A stretch of 64,000 bases of DNA from Bidens hawaiensis (taxonomy: Eukaryota > Streptophyta > Magnoliopsida > Asterales > Asteraceae), in contig JAIQDT010003839.1 of NCBI GenBank assembly GCA_021521415.1, positions 229,670-293,669 on the forward strand. Direction: 5' to 3'. The number at the start of each line of letters is the position of its first letter. Positions within the stretch are counted from its first letter, which is position 1. The notes beneath the pieces were generated by a model that did no database searches, was not told where the DNA came from, and saw nothing but the letters and a program-made list of their open reading frames with translations. Position numbers and translations under genes: made by a program. Below are positions 11,101 to 20,514 of this stretch, one piece after another.

Positions 11101-12547
11101 AATTTCAATCAAAATTACTTAAAAAGACACTTAAACCACTAAAGGTTAAAACTTTAATGATCTTATAAGAAAAAGAACATGCCAATTATTAAACATTGTT
11201 CAAATAAATAAATATATATTCACTCAATTTAGTGAACTGACACATCAAAACATCCCTAGCTATCCAATGATCCTATTCTAACAAAAAAAAAATCAAGAAC
11301 TTTATAATTTTAATATTATAGGTAATTTTCAAGTGCAAATTGATCCTACTATAATATAAGAAAGCCAAGATATTTATACTTTTAATATTATAAGTAATTT
11401 CAAGAGCAAACTGATTATAATTTTCTAAATTTTTTGAAGCATGTGTTCTTGATTCATAATAACTGTTTTATTAAAGTTGTAATTGATGACAAAAGATTAG
11501 CCATTATTTGAATTAAGATCAAAAGTTACAAACCTGTAATCATTTGATGAGGTCACTGGTGATGACAAATAATCAAATATATGAACTACAAAACCGATCC
11601 ATAACCAAAAAATACCGGAAAAAAACCGAATCGGACCCAAAACCAAAACCTACAGTTTGATTTTATGTTTATGTAAAAATCGAACTTACGGTTTGGTTTT
11701 AGTTTTATATGTGATAAAAAGCGAACCGAATTTTTAAACTTTCGTTTTATTTTTATTTTAAGTAATTTATAATAAATTATTAAAAATATGTAACTCAAAT
11801 GTTTAAACGAAATGTATAATATTATTTACATTTTGGGCCAAAAAAATTTTCGGCCCAAAAATTTTTCAAACTCAAATGACAACCAAAAAAGATCAAAACC
11901 GAACCCAAACCGAAAACTCGAAACAAATAAAACAGAACGGTATTCAAAAAATTGTTAACCAAAGTTTCAGTTTTCGATTCCTTTGTTTTTGCCCAAAATT
12001 ATCAATATCAAATGACAAAACCGAGAAAAACTAAAACCAAAAACCCAAAACCGAACGGTTATCAAAATTCAAATACTGACCCAAAACCGAAAACCCGGAA
12101 CCGAACCGTTTTCAAAATTCAGATACCTAATTTTCAGTTTTCTATACGGTTTCAGCCCAAAGTCGACCCAAACCGAAAACCCGGAACCAAACGGTTTTCA
12201 AAATCCAGAAACCGAATTGTCAGTTTTGATTCGGTTTTAGCCCAGAACCAGTAATCATCTAATGACGTTACTGATCACAACAAATACGAACTACAAACTT
12301 TCAACAAGAACACAATTAAAGAATCAAACAGAAATGCATGTTTCACATCGTCAAAACAAACCCCAATCAAGAAACTATAAATGAAACTCCAATGATCACA
12401 GAACAATAATAATAATAATAATAATATGGAAATGAAGAAATGAAAGGCATTACACATACCAGGAGGAGTTTCAGTATCCGACTCATCATTTCGCTTGTTC
12501 TTGGATGATTTTGAACTTCCACCAATGCAACTGAAACAACCCACCAT
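8181..12547 (-). CDS. Receptor-like cytoplasmic kinase, RLCK VII / PBS1-like (PBL) family, five exons, 433 aa
   Basis: Exons on the minus strand are 12547-12460, 11082-10778, 10686-10497, 9411-9020 and 8507-8181. Every junction is GT-AG and the phases join in one frame, giving 433 residues. RLCK VII kinases sit at the plasma membrane and relay signals from immune and hormone receptor complexes. Visible motifs: glycine loop [12 protein letters not shown] (113-124), VAIK lysine (136), helix-C Glu (152), YRD loop [10 protein letters not shown] (230-239), DFG (252-254), activation segment [10 protein letters not shown] (273-282) and the C-lobe [15 protein letters not shown]. The N-terminus MVGCFSC has cysteines suited to palmitoylation but no Gly2. 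The linker carries a duplicated [11 protein letters not shown]. The C-tail has [12 protein letters not shown] repeats. The acceptor for exon 2 could alternatively be 6 nt further in. The exact paralogue cannot be named from sequence alone. Confidence 0.92.
9680..9935 (+). mobile_element. SINE, plus orientation, inside kinase intron 3
   Basis: GGGGGTCTTACCGGAAGCAG, CCTCTCTATCCC, AGGTAAGGCTGTCTACATC and TTACCCTCCTCAGACCC form the conserved 3' body of a widespread family of plant SINEs. The 3' end is GGTGGGATATACAGAG followed by a (GAT)n-like tail at 9920-9930. The 5' boundary near 9680 is approximate, and the internal pol III boxes are not convincing by eye. Confidence 0.7.
10012..10411. repeat. 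Four 100-bp tandem units derived from the exon-4 splice boundary
   Basis: Units begin with TGTTCCA at 10012, 10112, 10212 and 10312, an exact 100-bp period. Each matches 9376-9480, which covers the first 36 nt of exon 4, its splice acceptor and the adjacent intron. Read on the minus strand, three of the four units keep an AG at the acceptor position (TTCTTAG, TTGCCAG, TTGCTAG). Confidence 0.85.
11265..11420. repeat. Two-copy ~75-bp tandem duplication in kinase intron 1
   Basis: TTTTAATATTATAGGTAATTT near 11310 and TTTTAATATTATAAGTAATTT near 11380, with similar flanking AAGAACTTTAT / AAGATATTTAT and GTGCAAATTGAT / GAGCAAACTGAT. It is non-coding. Confidence 0.65.
11590..12250. repeat. AACCGAAAACC-rich low-complexity repeat in kinase intron 1
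   Basis: Irregular repeats of AAACCGAA, CCCGGAACCGAACGG and TTTTCAAAATTCAGA. Open frames here are by-products of the biased composition. Such stretches are common and dispersed in plant DNA. Confidence 0.6.
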
Positions 12548-12654
12548 GTTTATTATTATTATTGTTGGTTAAAATTGTTGCAGGTTTTAGAGCGAGAGAG
12601 AGAGTAGTTAATTGGAGGTTTTAGAGAGAGAAAGAAAGAATGGAAATCAAAAGG

Positions 12655-12669
12655 CGTTTATATATTTAG
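12655..12669 (-). promoter_or_regulatory. TATA box of the kinase gene
   Basis: On the minus strand TAAATATATAAACGCC lies about 110 bp upstream of the ATG at 12547. GA-rich sequence between them (12590-12640) is typical of a plant 5' UTR. Confidence 0.55.
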
Positions 12670-12699
12670 TTGGTTAGTTATTGTTTTAGTCCTTTTCGG

Positions 12700-13840
12700 T
12701 TTCAACAATAACTTATGGGTCCTCTAAGTTTATACATGTTTTACTCTTGATAGAGGTTTATGCGGGTGGAGGGTATGGAGCGCGAAATCGGTAGGTGAAT
12801 CCATGTCGTCGTATCTCTGGGAGTGAAGCGGGAAGGGGTAATTGAGAGCAAAAAATTTGTGCGGGGTGGGATGGGTATCGGAACGAAGGGGGCCGGGACC
12901 CAAGAGGGGAAGGTAAACGAGTCGAGCAGAAGCTTCAAATAAAGCTTGTTTAGTTATTGAGTCGAGTCCGAGCTTTAAAAAAATGACTCATGAACCCGAG
13001 CTCGGCTATATCATTGTTTATCATGGATTACAAAATATGGTCGTGATAAGTATTATACATCACCAAATAGTTAATCAAATCTAGACAACTCTATTAATGT
13101 TAACAAAAAAATCTTGAGCACTAAAAAACATTAGAGCTTGTGTACTTATGAGATTACTCGTTGTGGAGGTGAAGTCTGCGGACGAGATCTTCTTTTGTAG
13201 AGGATCTTAGGGACGGCTCGTGCCCCCTCCCCTTTTTCTCAATATACATGTTACATAATATATAATTTTAATATTTTTTTAATGAAGTTTGTGTAAGTTG
13301 TAAAATTTGTGTTTTTAAAAAAAAAGTTGGAATATGATGTCACTTAATGAGGTGGAGGTTTGTGGAGTGTATCTTTGGTGATGCTATAAGGCACGGTTTT
13401 GTTCAAATGGAATAATAATATTAACAAGAAGCATGGAATTAAAAATACACAATAAAACTTGTACAACAAATTTTTTACACTTAAAACTCATCTAAATTTT
13501 CACTTTCAAGGATTTCTTATCATTTGAACCACTAAGTAAATAAGACAGACAAGCAGTGTGTTTGGTTAATGATGATTAAAGTATGTGTTGTTAAGTTTCC
13601 TATTTATGGTTATGGAGTACATGAGTTTAGATGGTATACATTGTGTTACGCCTCAATTTTTGAACCAAAGTTTTATTTATAATTTTCTTTATAATACAAC
13701 ATATAAACAATATAAACTCTTGAGTTTATGAAACACTGAATTGATGATAATATCTTTACATACTCTTTATTGAAAAGTCATGTCTTTAATAGATTTATGG
13801 TGTGGCCCATTTGTACTTGATGATTTTTCAAGGCTTTTAA
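12700..13840. other. Intergenic stretch, no gene recognised
   Basis: Includes GTCGAG / GAGCTCGGC-type repeats around 12915-13010 and a GC-richer patch near 13140-13400 with CGGACGAGATC and GGGACGGCTCGTGCC that may be an old MITE. No supported ends, coding frame or RNA gene were seen. Confidence 0.45.
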
Positions 13841-13852
13841 CTTAGCTTTGCC

Positions 13853-14118
13853 TTTTTTTCAACATTTAGAAAATTTGTGTCCTGACTATATATTCTCACC
13901 TAAGACTTCACCACGACTACATGAATTTAACCAACTTGATTCTGAAAATCATCTATGGGGTAAGCTCATGTACAATGAGTTTACATGTCATGTGATTTGC
14001 TTTTATATCTTGGTTAAAGTTGATTTACCTAAGCACATATCAAGACCGTCCAGAGGAGTGGCAAGGTGGGCGGCCATTCAGGGTCCACTCTTCCTGGTGG
14101 TCGAAATTTCTAATTTAC

Positions 14119-14162
<44 letters not shown>

Positions 14163-14437
14163 TTTAAGTTTTTTTGTTTATGTTATAAAAGCTTATGTAT
14201 TTTAGGGCCCTATTTCTTTCTACTTGCCTTATATACTTATATATCACGGGACTATCCGAGTACCCCGGATTTACAAGGATTTTCGGGGACGGTCCTAGTA
14301 CATATCTTGCACCTAGCTTTCCCAAACAAAATTTCCGCCAAATGTAAACTTAATGATGTACTTGAACATTTGAAATCATGTGAAGTGACAATCAAATGTG
14401 CTCTCAGTGAAATACTTGACCATTTGAATTACATGGG
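13853..14437 (+). pseudogene. Unrecognised exon-like segments, possible gene relic
   Basis: Two open stretches look exon-like. About 13853-13958 is preceded by CAACATTTAG and followed by GTAAGC, encoding CPDYIFSPKTSPRLHEFNQL. About 14250-14435 ends ACATGG|GTAAG and encodes CKLNDVLEHLKSCEVTIKCA. Between them lies a TTA microsatellite. I do not recognise the protein. The Copia insertion at 14443 begins right after the second donor-like site. A real interrupted gene is possible but unproven. Confidence 0.25.
14117..14161. repeat. (TTA)n microsatellite
   Basis: About 14 trinucleotide units. Confidence 0.95.
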
Positions 14438-14442
14438 TAAGG

Positions 14443-15650
14443 TGTTGAATATTACACAGTAGAGTCGACTATCAAGAACTGATCTTGATGTTTATTTGCA
14501 GAACACTAGACTATGTTTCCTTTTTCTTGTACAAACTGAATAGTGTTATAATATTAGCTCTAATAACAAGATTATTGAAGTGATAATTGAACTTTATTAT
14601 AACTAAGAGAGTAAAGAAATATGAGATTCTCAATTCTACTGGATGTCCACGTTACTTACAATCACACAATATTTATAATAAATATACTATTCGAAAATAC
14701 TATTAGGGAGACATATGCATATAATTGGTTTGAAAATGTCATCCACCACTTGCATGTTTCGGTGTTTCGCATTCTTGAAAGTGATCTAACATCTCATCTT
14801 CGACCGTTGTTTTTAACACGAACATCGCTCTCCCGACTTTTACTCGCCACTTCCCGATGGCACCACCGGTGTCGTTTCTTGGCACCTGCGTTTCGGTTCC
14901 GTTGGTTACCTCCAAAGGTCCTGACCTTGAAGGTATGACATAACACATGTCGACCAACCCCGGTAATTAGTTTGGTTCAAACGCTTGATTCCGGCGACAA
15001 ACGACGTATCGGCCATCGTTTACTTCTTCGTCGGCTTCTTTTCTCACCACTTCGATCGACTAAACTCGATTACGTACGGACGTTCGGTGACCGGCTCTGA
15101 TACCACTTGTTGAATATTACACAGTAGAGTCGACTATCAAGAACTGATCTTGATGTTTATATGCAGAACACTAGACTATGTTTCCTTTTTCTTGTACAAA
15201 CTGAATAGAAAGAATAATATTAATATTCTTTTTGTTTGTTGATGCTGTACGTACAGCAAGAACAAGAGGACAAAAACTCCAATATGGGTTGCACACAATT
15301 AACTTGAATCACACACAGTTGAAGAACAAAAACTCTGACCACTTTTAATGGAACCCACCAAGATGTATTATTTGACAAACAAAATAAACTCTCTCTATTA
15401 AGAAAACCAACGAATGGAAAAACTTAATAAACCGATGTGAACCAAGGGTTTATATAACACCCTTAATTCGAGTCCCACTCGTATTCAAATACACAATTTG
15501 AATCTAACTCAAATATGTTTTAGGATAAGACTAACTTAATAAAAATAAGACAAACTTATTAATAAATAATAAACGAATTATTATTTAAATCTCCTCCAAG
15601 CCACCCCATGAGATTTACCGAACCACCCTTAAATATCGTCTCGTTTAACA
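14443..15650 (-). mobile_element. Internally deleted Copia retrotransposon, TSD TAAGG
   Basis: Both outer flanks are TAAGG (14438-14442 and 15651-15655). On the minus strand the 5' LTR (15650-15108, 543 bp) starts TGTTAAACGAGACG and ends TATTCAACA. It is followed at 15107-15093 by a primer-binding site AGTGGTATCAGAGCC, complementary to initiator Met-tRNA. A gag fragment follows, then only 101 bp of the 3' LTR (14543-14443). All of pol is missing. A TATA-like TTATATAAACCC lies near 15450 on the minus strand. Confidence 0.85.
14739..14957 (-). pseudogene. Copia gag N-terminal fragment
   Basis: The frame encodes GPLEVTNGTETQVPRN and then VGRAMFVLKTTVEDEMLDHF and ETPKHA. The second part matches the helical region of plant Copia gag proteins (KAMFxLKTTIxxExLxHIxxAxTPKEAW in the family). 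It is only about 72 residues long and lacks the zinc knuckle. It belongs to the deleted element in which it lies. Confidence 0.7.
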
Positions 15651-15655
15651 TAAGG

Positions 15656-15995
15656 TTCATTGAATCAATTAGCAAGGCTCTTAGCATTCAAGTACATGTG
15701 TTAGGTTCATTGATCCCGTAAATGAAAGTCGTAACCTTCATTAATCTTACTTAGAGTCTTAGATGTTGGTTTTATATCTCTAGCATCAATTGCTCCAGGT
15801 TAGATTTTAATTATTTTGTTATGGTTTTATGTGTTTTGATGTTAAAGACGTGCTAGAAGATGTCTTGTTACATTGTTTATTACCTCATATATATGCATGT
15901 TATTTTAGATCAATATCATTATTTATTTATTTGACAATAGGTTAGAATTTTAAATAGGAATCATGGATAGAATGGGCATAAAAGGGTTATAGGTA
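15656..15995. other. Intergenic, nothing recognised
   Basis: AT-rich, no frames or repeats of note. Confidence 0.5.
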
Positions 15996-16980
15996 CATAT
16001 TTCATACATCCAATTTTTAAGGATGAAGAAACACGGATCTAATCTTCTTAACGGGTCTTAGATCTAATGAGTCCACAGGGTAGGATACAAACAACAACCA
16101 ACAACGATACGAGTTCAATTTCCCAAAGTCCAGTGACAGAAACCTGCAAAACAGACACCGTGAGCTCGTTACGGGAAGGACAAGAGGGGGGGTCTTCCCG
16201 TAACCACCCTCTGGCGTGAGAATAAGTACAATTTCGGTGAAGATAAAGTACTTAGAGTATTTAGAGTAGATCATTGGGAGTGAATGAATACCTCATGAAG
16301 ATTATGAATGTATTTACAGCCGAAGGATGTGGGAATATGATTGGTTCAACTGTCCCTTTCTAGAAGATTCCTTCGTAACCGTTTGGACACGTGCCCTTAT
16401 GTGATAGGTTGAGCTATACGTCTCATGTACATGGTTATAACAACCTGAACATGTGTCTTCTTGTGATAGGATGGACTAAAACTGACCATGTGCATTGTTA
16501 TAACAACTTGGCCACATGTCCTTCTCCTATTGGTTAGGGAATTACGTATTCTCCAAGAAAGGATCTTGGTAAATCTTCTAGAAGACATTTGATTGATTAC
16601 AGCTGTCCTATGATGTTGCCTTTTGGTCATGTTGCCTTTTGGTCATCTTTGCGGGTGAGAATACTATTATGTAGATGACTTGTGAGGGCGTCTAGATGTT
16701 CCGCACATAGTCTTTAGGAAGTATCATTGTTCTTCTTTTATTGAACCATGTGGGTGATTTGTTTGCCCTACGGGTGGCATATGGGAAGTTTCCCTCTGAC
16801 CCGCGGGTGATAGTTAAGGGTATTTGAGTCGTTTTGGTACGCTACGTCCATAAAGGAGACATTCTCTTCCCAATACTATAAGAGTATATAAGGGTACGTG
16901 TTCACATAACCATATAACTTAAAGGTGTAGGCATGTGTTTTCTAAGAACATACTGACTACTGAGTGGGATTTAGAGGGGT
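15995..16980 (-). mobile_element. LTR remnant related to the Retand LTR at 36449
   Basis: AACCTGCAAAACAGACACCG, then GAGCTCGT, then a G run and TGACCACCCTC-CGGCGTGAGAAT-like sequence (16140-16220), match 36617-36695 in order. A TATA-like motif (GGCTGTAAATACATTC on the minus strand, near 16310) sits where the better-preserved copy has GGCTATAAATACTCC. A plus-facing AGTATATAAGGGT at about 16885 parallels AGTATATAAAGGGG at 40320. Ends and target-site duplication were not found; it could be a solo LTR or a fragment. Confidence 0.6.
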
Positions 16981-16984
16981 TTTT

Positions 16985-18555
16985 TTTGGTGTAATTCGGC
17001 AGGAAAACATGTTTACAAAGTACCAATAATTGATTGCCACGTCACTTAAATGACAAATGTCGGTTTATTGGTTGACTCTTCAACAAGAAATACTCACGTA
17101 AGCTTATTTGTTGGGATTTGAGAATGACTTCACCTTTGTTACGTATAAATTATAATATAAAACACATTTCCAAAATTTATGTATTAATTATTATAATAAA
17201 TTATTAATATGAATTAATATACAGAAAAGTTGGTAGAAAGTTATGCTTTCTTAGATGTTGAAGAAATATATTCTATAAACTTTTTGTTGTTTTAGATATA
17301 ACTCAAACTCTAAAAAAAATTGCTGCTAAAAAGAATATATTCACATACATTCTACATAACATAAGTTGTTATTGTTCAACTTCTGACATTATTCGCTCTT
17401 AGAACACATAAGTTACAACTCCTAATGAAGAAAGAAGAATGTGTATTCACCTTCGGTTTGCAACTTCGCATAAAGCTATACTTGTGAAGCAAAAAATCTA
17501 AGGGCCCATTGGTATCCGTCATCTACGAATAGGCATCCCCAAATCTTTAAAAAGTGTGTTACGAGTGTTCTAATATATTCCATGTCATCAATAGTGTTGT
17601 TTAATCTCGTTTTAATCACACTATTTTTATAAAGACAGTATAACGGTCATTTCATAAAAAAAATTAACATATTTTTAGTGCTAGTTAGCGTGAAAGACCA
17701 TCTATGTTATAATTGAGTGAACTATGAAAATGGTTAGGTAATATCTAGAAAAACCTTAGAAAAGAAAACTGTAATATTATCTCTAGTTATATTATATGTA
17801 TAATTAACTCTAAATTTTATTTTATATTCGCTATCAAATTTCGGTACGAAGGAATATTATTATTGAATAACAAAATAAAGATTACAATATGTTCACAAGT
17901 TGATATAATAAGTTGATATAATCTTGATTAATCCTTGGATACGGGTTTACCTTTATGATCTTAGACGACCAAAGCAAACACAAAACATATTATCACCATT
18001 TTATTGTAATAAAATTCTACAATCTAGTCATTATGATGAAGTCGAAATCCAAATAAAAAATTGATTATAAAATGTTCTTTCAATCTTTTAAATATTATGT
18101 ACCATGTTAATATCAATATATTCGCTTTTAGTACATGTAAGCAAGTTTAATACTAGTATTGGATAGTCGGATCATGGATAAAATACGATTCATAACCTTA
18201 ATATACAGAAAAAAAAATTATAACAATTTTTTTAAAAGGTCTCGTATTAAAAATCTAGACCGATATGACTTAAATATATATAATACTATGTTTTCTTTAT
18301 CGATTATAAGTTATTTATATCGACCCAGAAAATCATAGCTAAGAATCGAGTAAAACACATCAAAGTGTTCAAAAGTCTCAACTCAACTGGCAACCAAGTG
18401 ACCAACATCTAGATTGTTTGAAATTTAAAATTAGTTAAATTTTTATAAATATTATTTTAATATTTAACATATTAATTGCTATTAGCTTTAAAATTTAGGA
18501 AAGAAATCAACATGTCAACCAACTTCTCTAACTCTTTAATACCTTGGCTCGTTCT
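16985..18555. other. AT-rich intergenic stretch, nothing recognised
   Basis: No frame over about 60 codons, no inverted repeats or RNA gene that I could support. Confidence 0.5.
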
Positions 18556-18560
18556 AGAAT

Positions 18561-20509
18561 TGTAACACCCCGACCAAAGGCGGATTATACATCGGGGCGC
18601 CACATATTGTTTCATTACTCGTGACACTATTGGGTGTCAATATTTAATAAATATATTCATTCACGCACGCGCAACGTAAACACAAGATAGCATAAATCAA
18701 CATAATTCAATATATTATAAGGCAAAATATTCGAACAACAATAACTTGTCTTGATACATTTTAATCTAGGTCCAAAAGTAAAAACGTCCTACGTGTCCAC
18801 AAGCTCCAAAAACAGCTACAGCAAACCTGAACATGTGTTAAAATAAACGTCAAACACTTGCGTGTTGGTGAGAAATCAAGTTTAATAGATAATAATAGAT
18901 AACAATAATCACTGTGCGCAACACGTGTATGTCTGGTGTTTAACAAGGGTGTAATCAGATTGTGATCAAGCCTAAATAGATCATAGCTCATAGTTCAACC
19001 CGTGCTCCCAATTGAGCACAAAAACAAGAAAACATCTGTGCAAGTGTAAACAAAGAAAACCGTAAACGATAGGTCTCCCGTGTTCATCTAATGGATCCAT
19101 GAAAACTTCGGAATAGGCCGAACAAAGCGGTTAATGATACACACATACAAATAAATAGCCAAGTAAACGTCCTCAACACATGGGATACTGCGCGACTAAA
19201 GTTCATAAACAAGTTTAAGACTCTAAGTTTGTACGAACACATGAACATCCCAAAACATTAAAAATAAAAAGGGATTAGGTACGAGATTACTCACTTGATA
19301 AACGATGCGGTGTAAGATAAAGCAAGAACCAACTTTAAACAAGCACAAGTTAACCTATAAACAAGATTATTGTTTTAATGATTGATTTTTAGTCTTGATT
19401 ACAAGTTAGCATAATTAATAAGTAAATTATTATATAATATATATTATATATTACCGTAAAAGCAGGGCAGAAGACGAAGGCAAAGAGAGAGGAGGCGGCA
19501 GAGGAAGAACAACGGCAAGGAGCAAGAGAGAACAGGAGAGTTTAAGTGCTTTGTGTGTGTAGTGTTAGGAAATTAACATTATTATTTATAGGGAAACCCT
19601 AGGGAACACAATCCCTAGAAAAGGGGAGAAGATCTCCAAAAAAGTAAAAGATTCCAAAAGCAAAAGATATCAAAAGATATGGCAGCTGCTGGGGACAAGA
19701 GAAAGCTGACAGGGAACAGTAAACAGGCATGGGAGGGTCAGATAAAGGTACTGGTCAAGCATGGAAAAAGCAGATCTCAAAAGATAATGTCAGTCACTTT
19801 TTCTGTCAACCAATGGGGTTGGTGCGCATGCTGCGCCAAAAGTGGCTTTTCAGACATAAGACAGGTTAGGTCAACAGCACAAAAGATAAGATATCAAAAG
19901 CAAACAAGCAAGTTAAAACAGAAGAAAGGACACAAGACAGCGCGAGAAAGCTTCGAGCGCGAAGGCAGACACAGAAGGTCAAGAGAGCGCGAGCGCGAAG
20001 GCAGACAGAACCAACCTTTGCGCGCCGCGGAAAGAACTATATTTCTAAGCGCGCCGCGGGAAGAACTTCAATTCTAAGCGCGTCGCGAGAAGAACTATAT
20101 TCCTTAGCGCGTCGCGGGAAGAACGGTATCCATAGCGCGCCGCGGGAAGAACTAAAATCCTTAGCGCGCTGCGGGGACAGTTCGTCTCGCATATCGCAGT
20201 AACAGGTGGTCTTCACGCAGGCTTCCTTGTAAGGAGTCTGGCGCGTGGAGCTGCGCAGACAACCTTAGGTGGGAAGGAACAAATGACGGGTTCAAGACTT
20301 AAGGGCGGGACGGCGACAAGAGGGAAAAGAAGGCGGAAAGAGAGAAGAGGGACGGGACGGCGGAAAGAAAGAGAGAGAAAGAGGCGGGAAGGAAAAATTA
20401 TTATTATTAAAAGTAAAATATAAGTATAAATAAATATTAAATCATAACAGAAAGAGATCGGATCGGAAAACGGGTACCTGGGTCGGGTCGGATCGAGGCA
20501 GATGTCACA
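18561..20509 (-). mobile_element. Solo LTR, 1949 bp, TSD AGAAT
   Basis: On the minus strand it begins TGTGACATCTGCC and ends GGTCGGGGTGTTACA. It is bounded by AGAAT at 18556-18560 and 20510-20514. It is the reverse-oriented relative of 38066-39979, with matching sequence along essentially the whole length. A TATA-like CTATAAATAATAATG lies near 19585 (minus). It has no coding capacity; the open frame at 19679-20077 is fortuitous. A GC-rich tandem array is contained near 20015-20180. Confidence 0.9.
20015..20180. repeat. GC-rich ~33-bp tandem array in solo LTR
   Basis: About six units of GCGCGCCGCGGGAAGAAC plus a variable AT-rich spacer (for example TATATTTCTAA). The same array, reverse complemented, is at 38400-38560 in the sister LTR. 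Confidence 0.85.
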
Positions 20510-20514
20510 AGAAT

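Noticed and set aside
11952..12254. Plus-strand 100-codon frame in kinase intron 1
   Set aside because: Translation of AACCGAAAACC low-complexity repeats, opposite to and inside a minus-strand intron.
19679..20077. 132-codon open frame on the plus strand
   Set aside because: It lies wholly inside the solo LTR 18561-20509 and its second half is the GC-rich tandem array. The sister LTR does not keep the frame.
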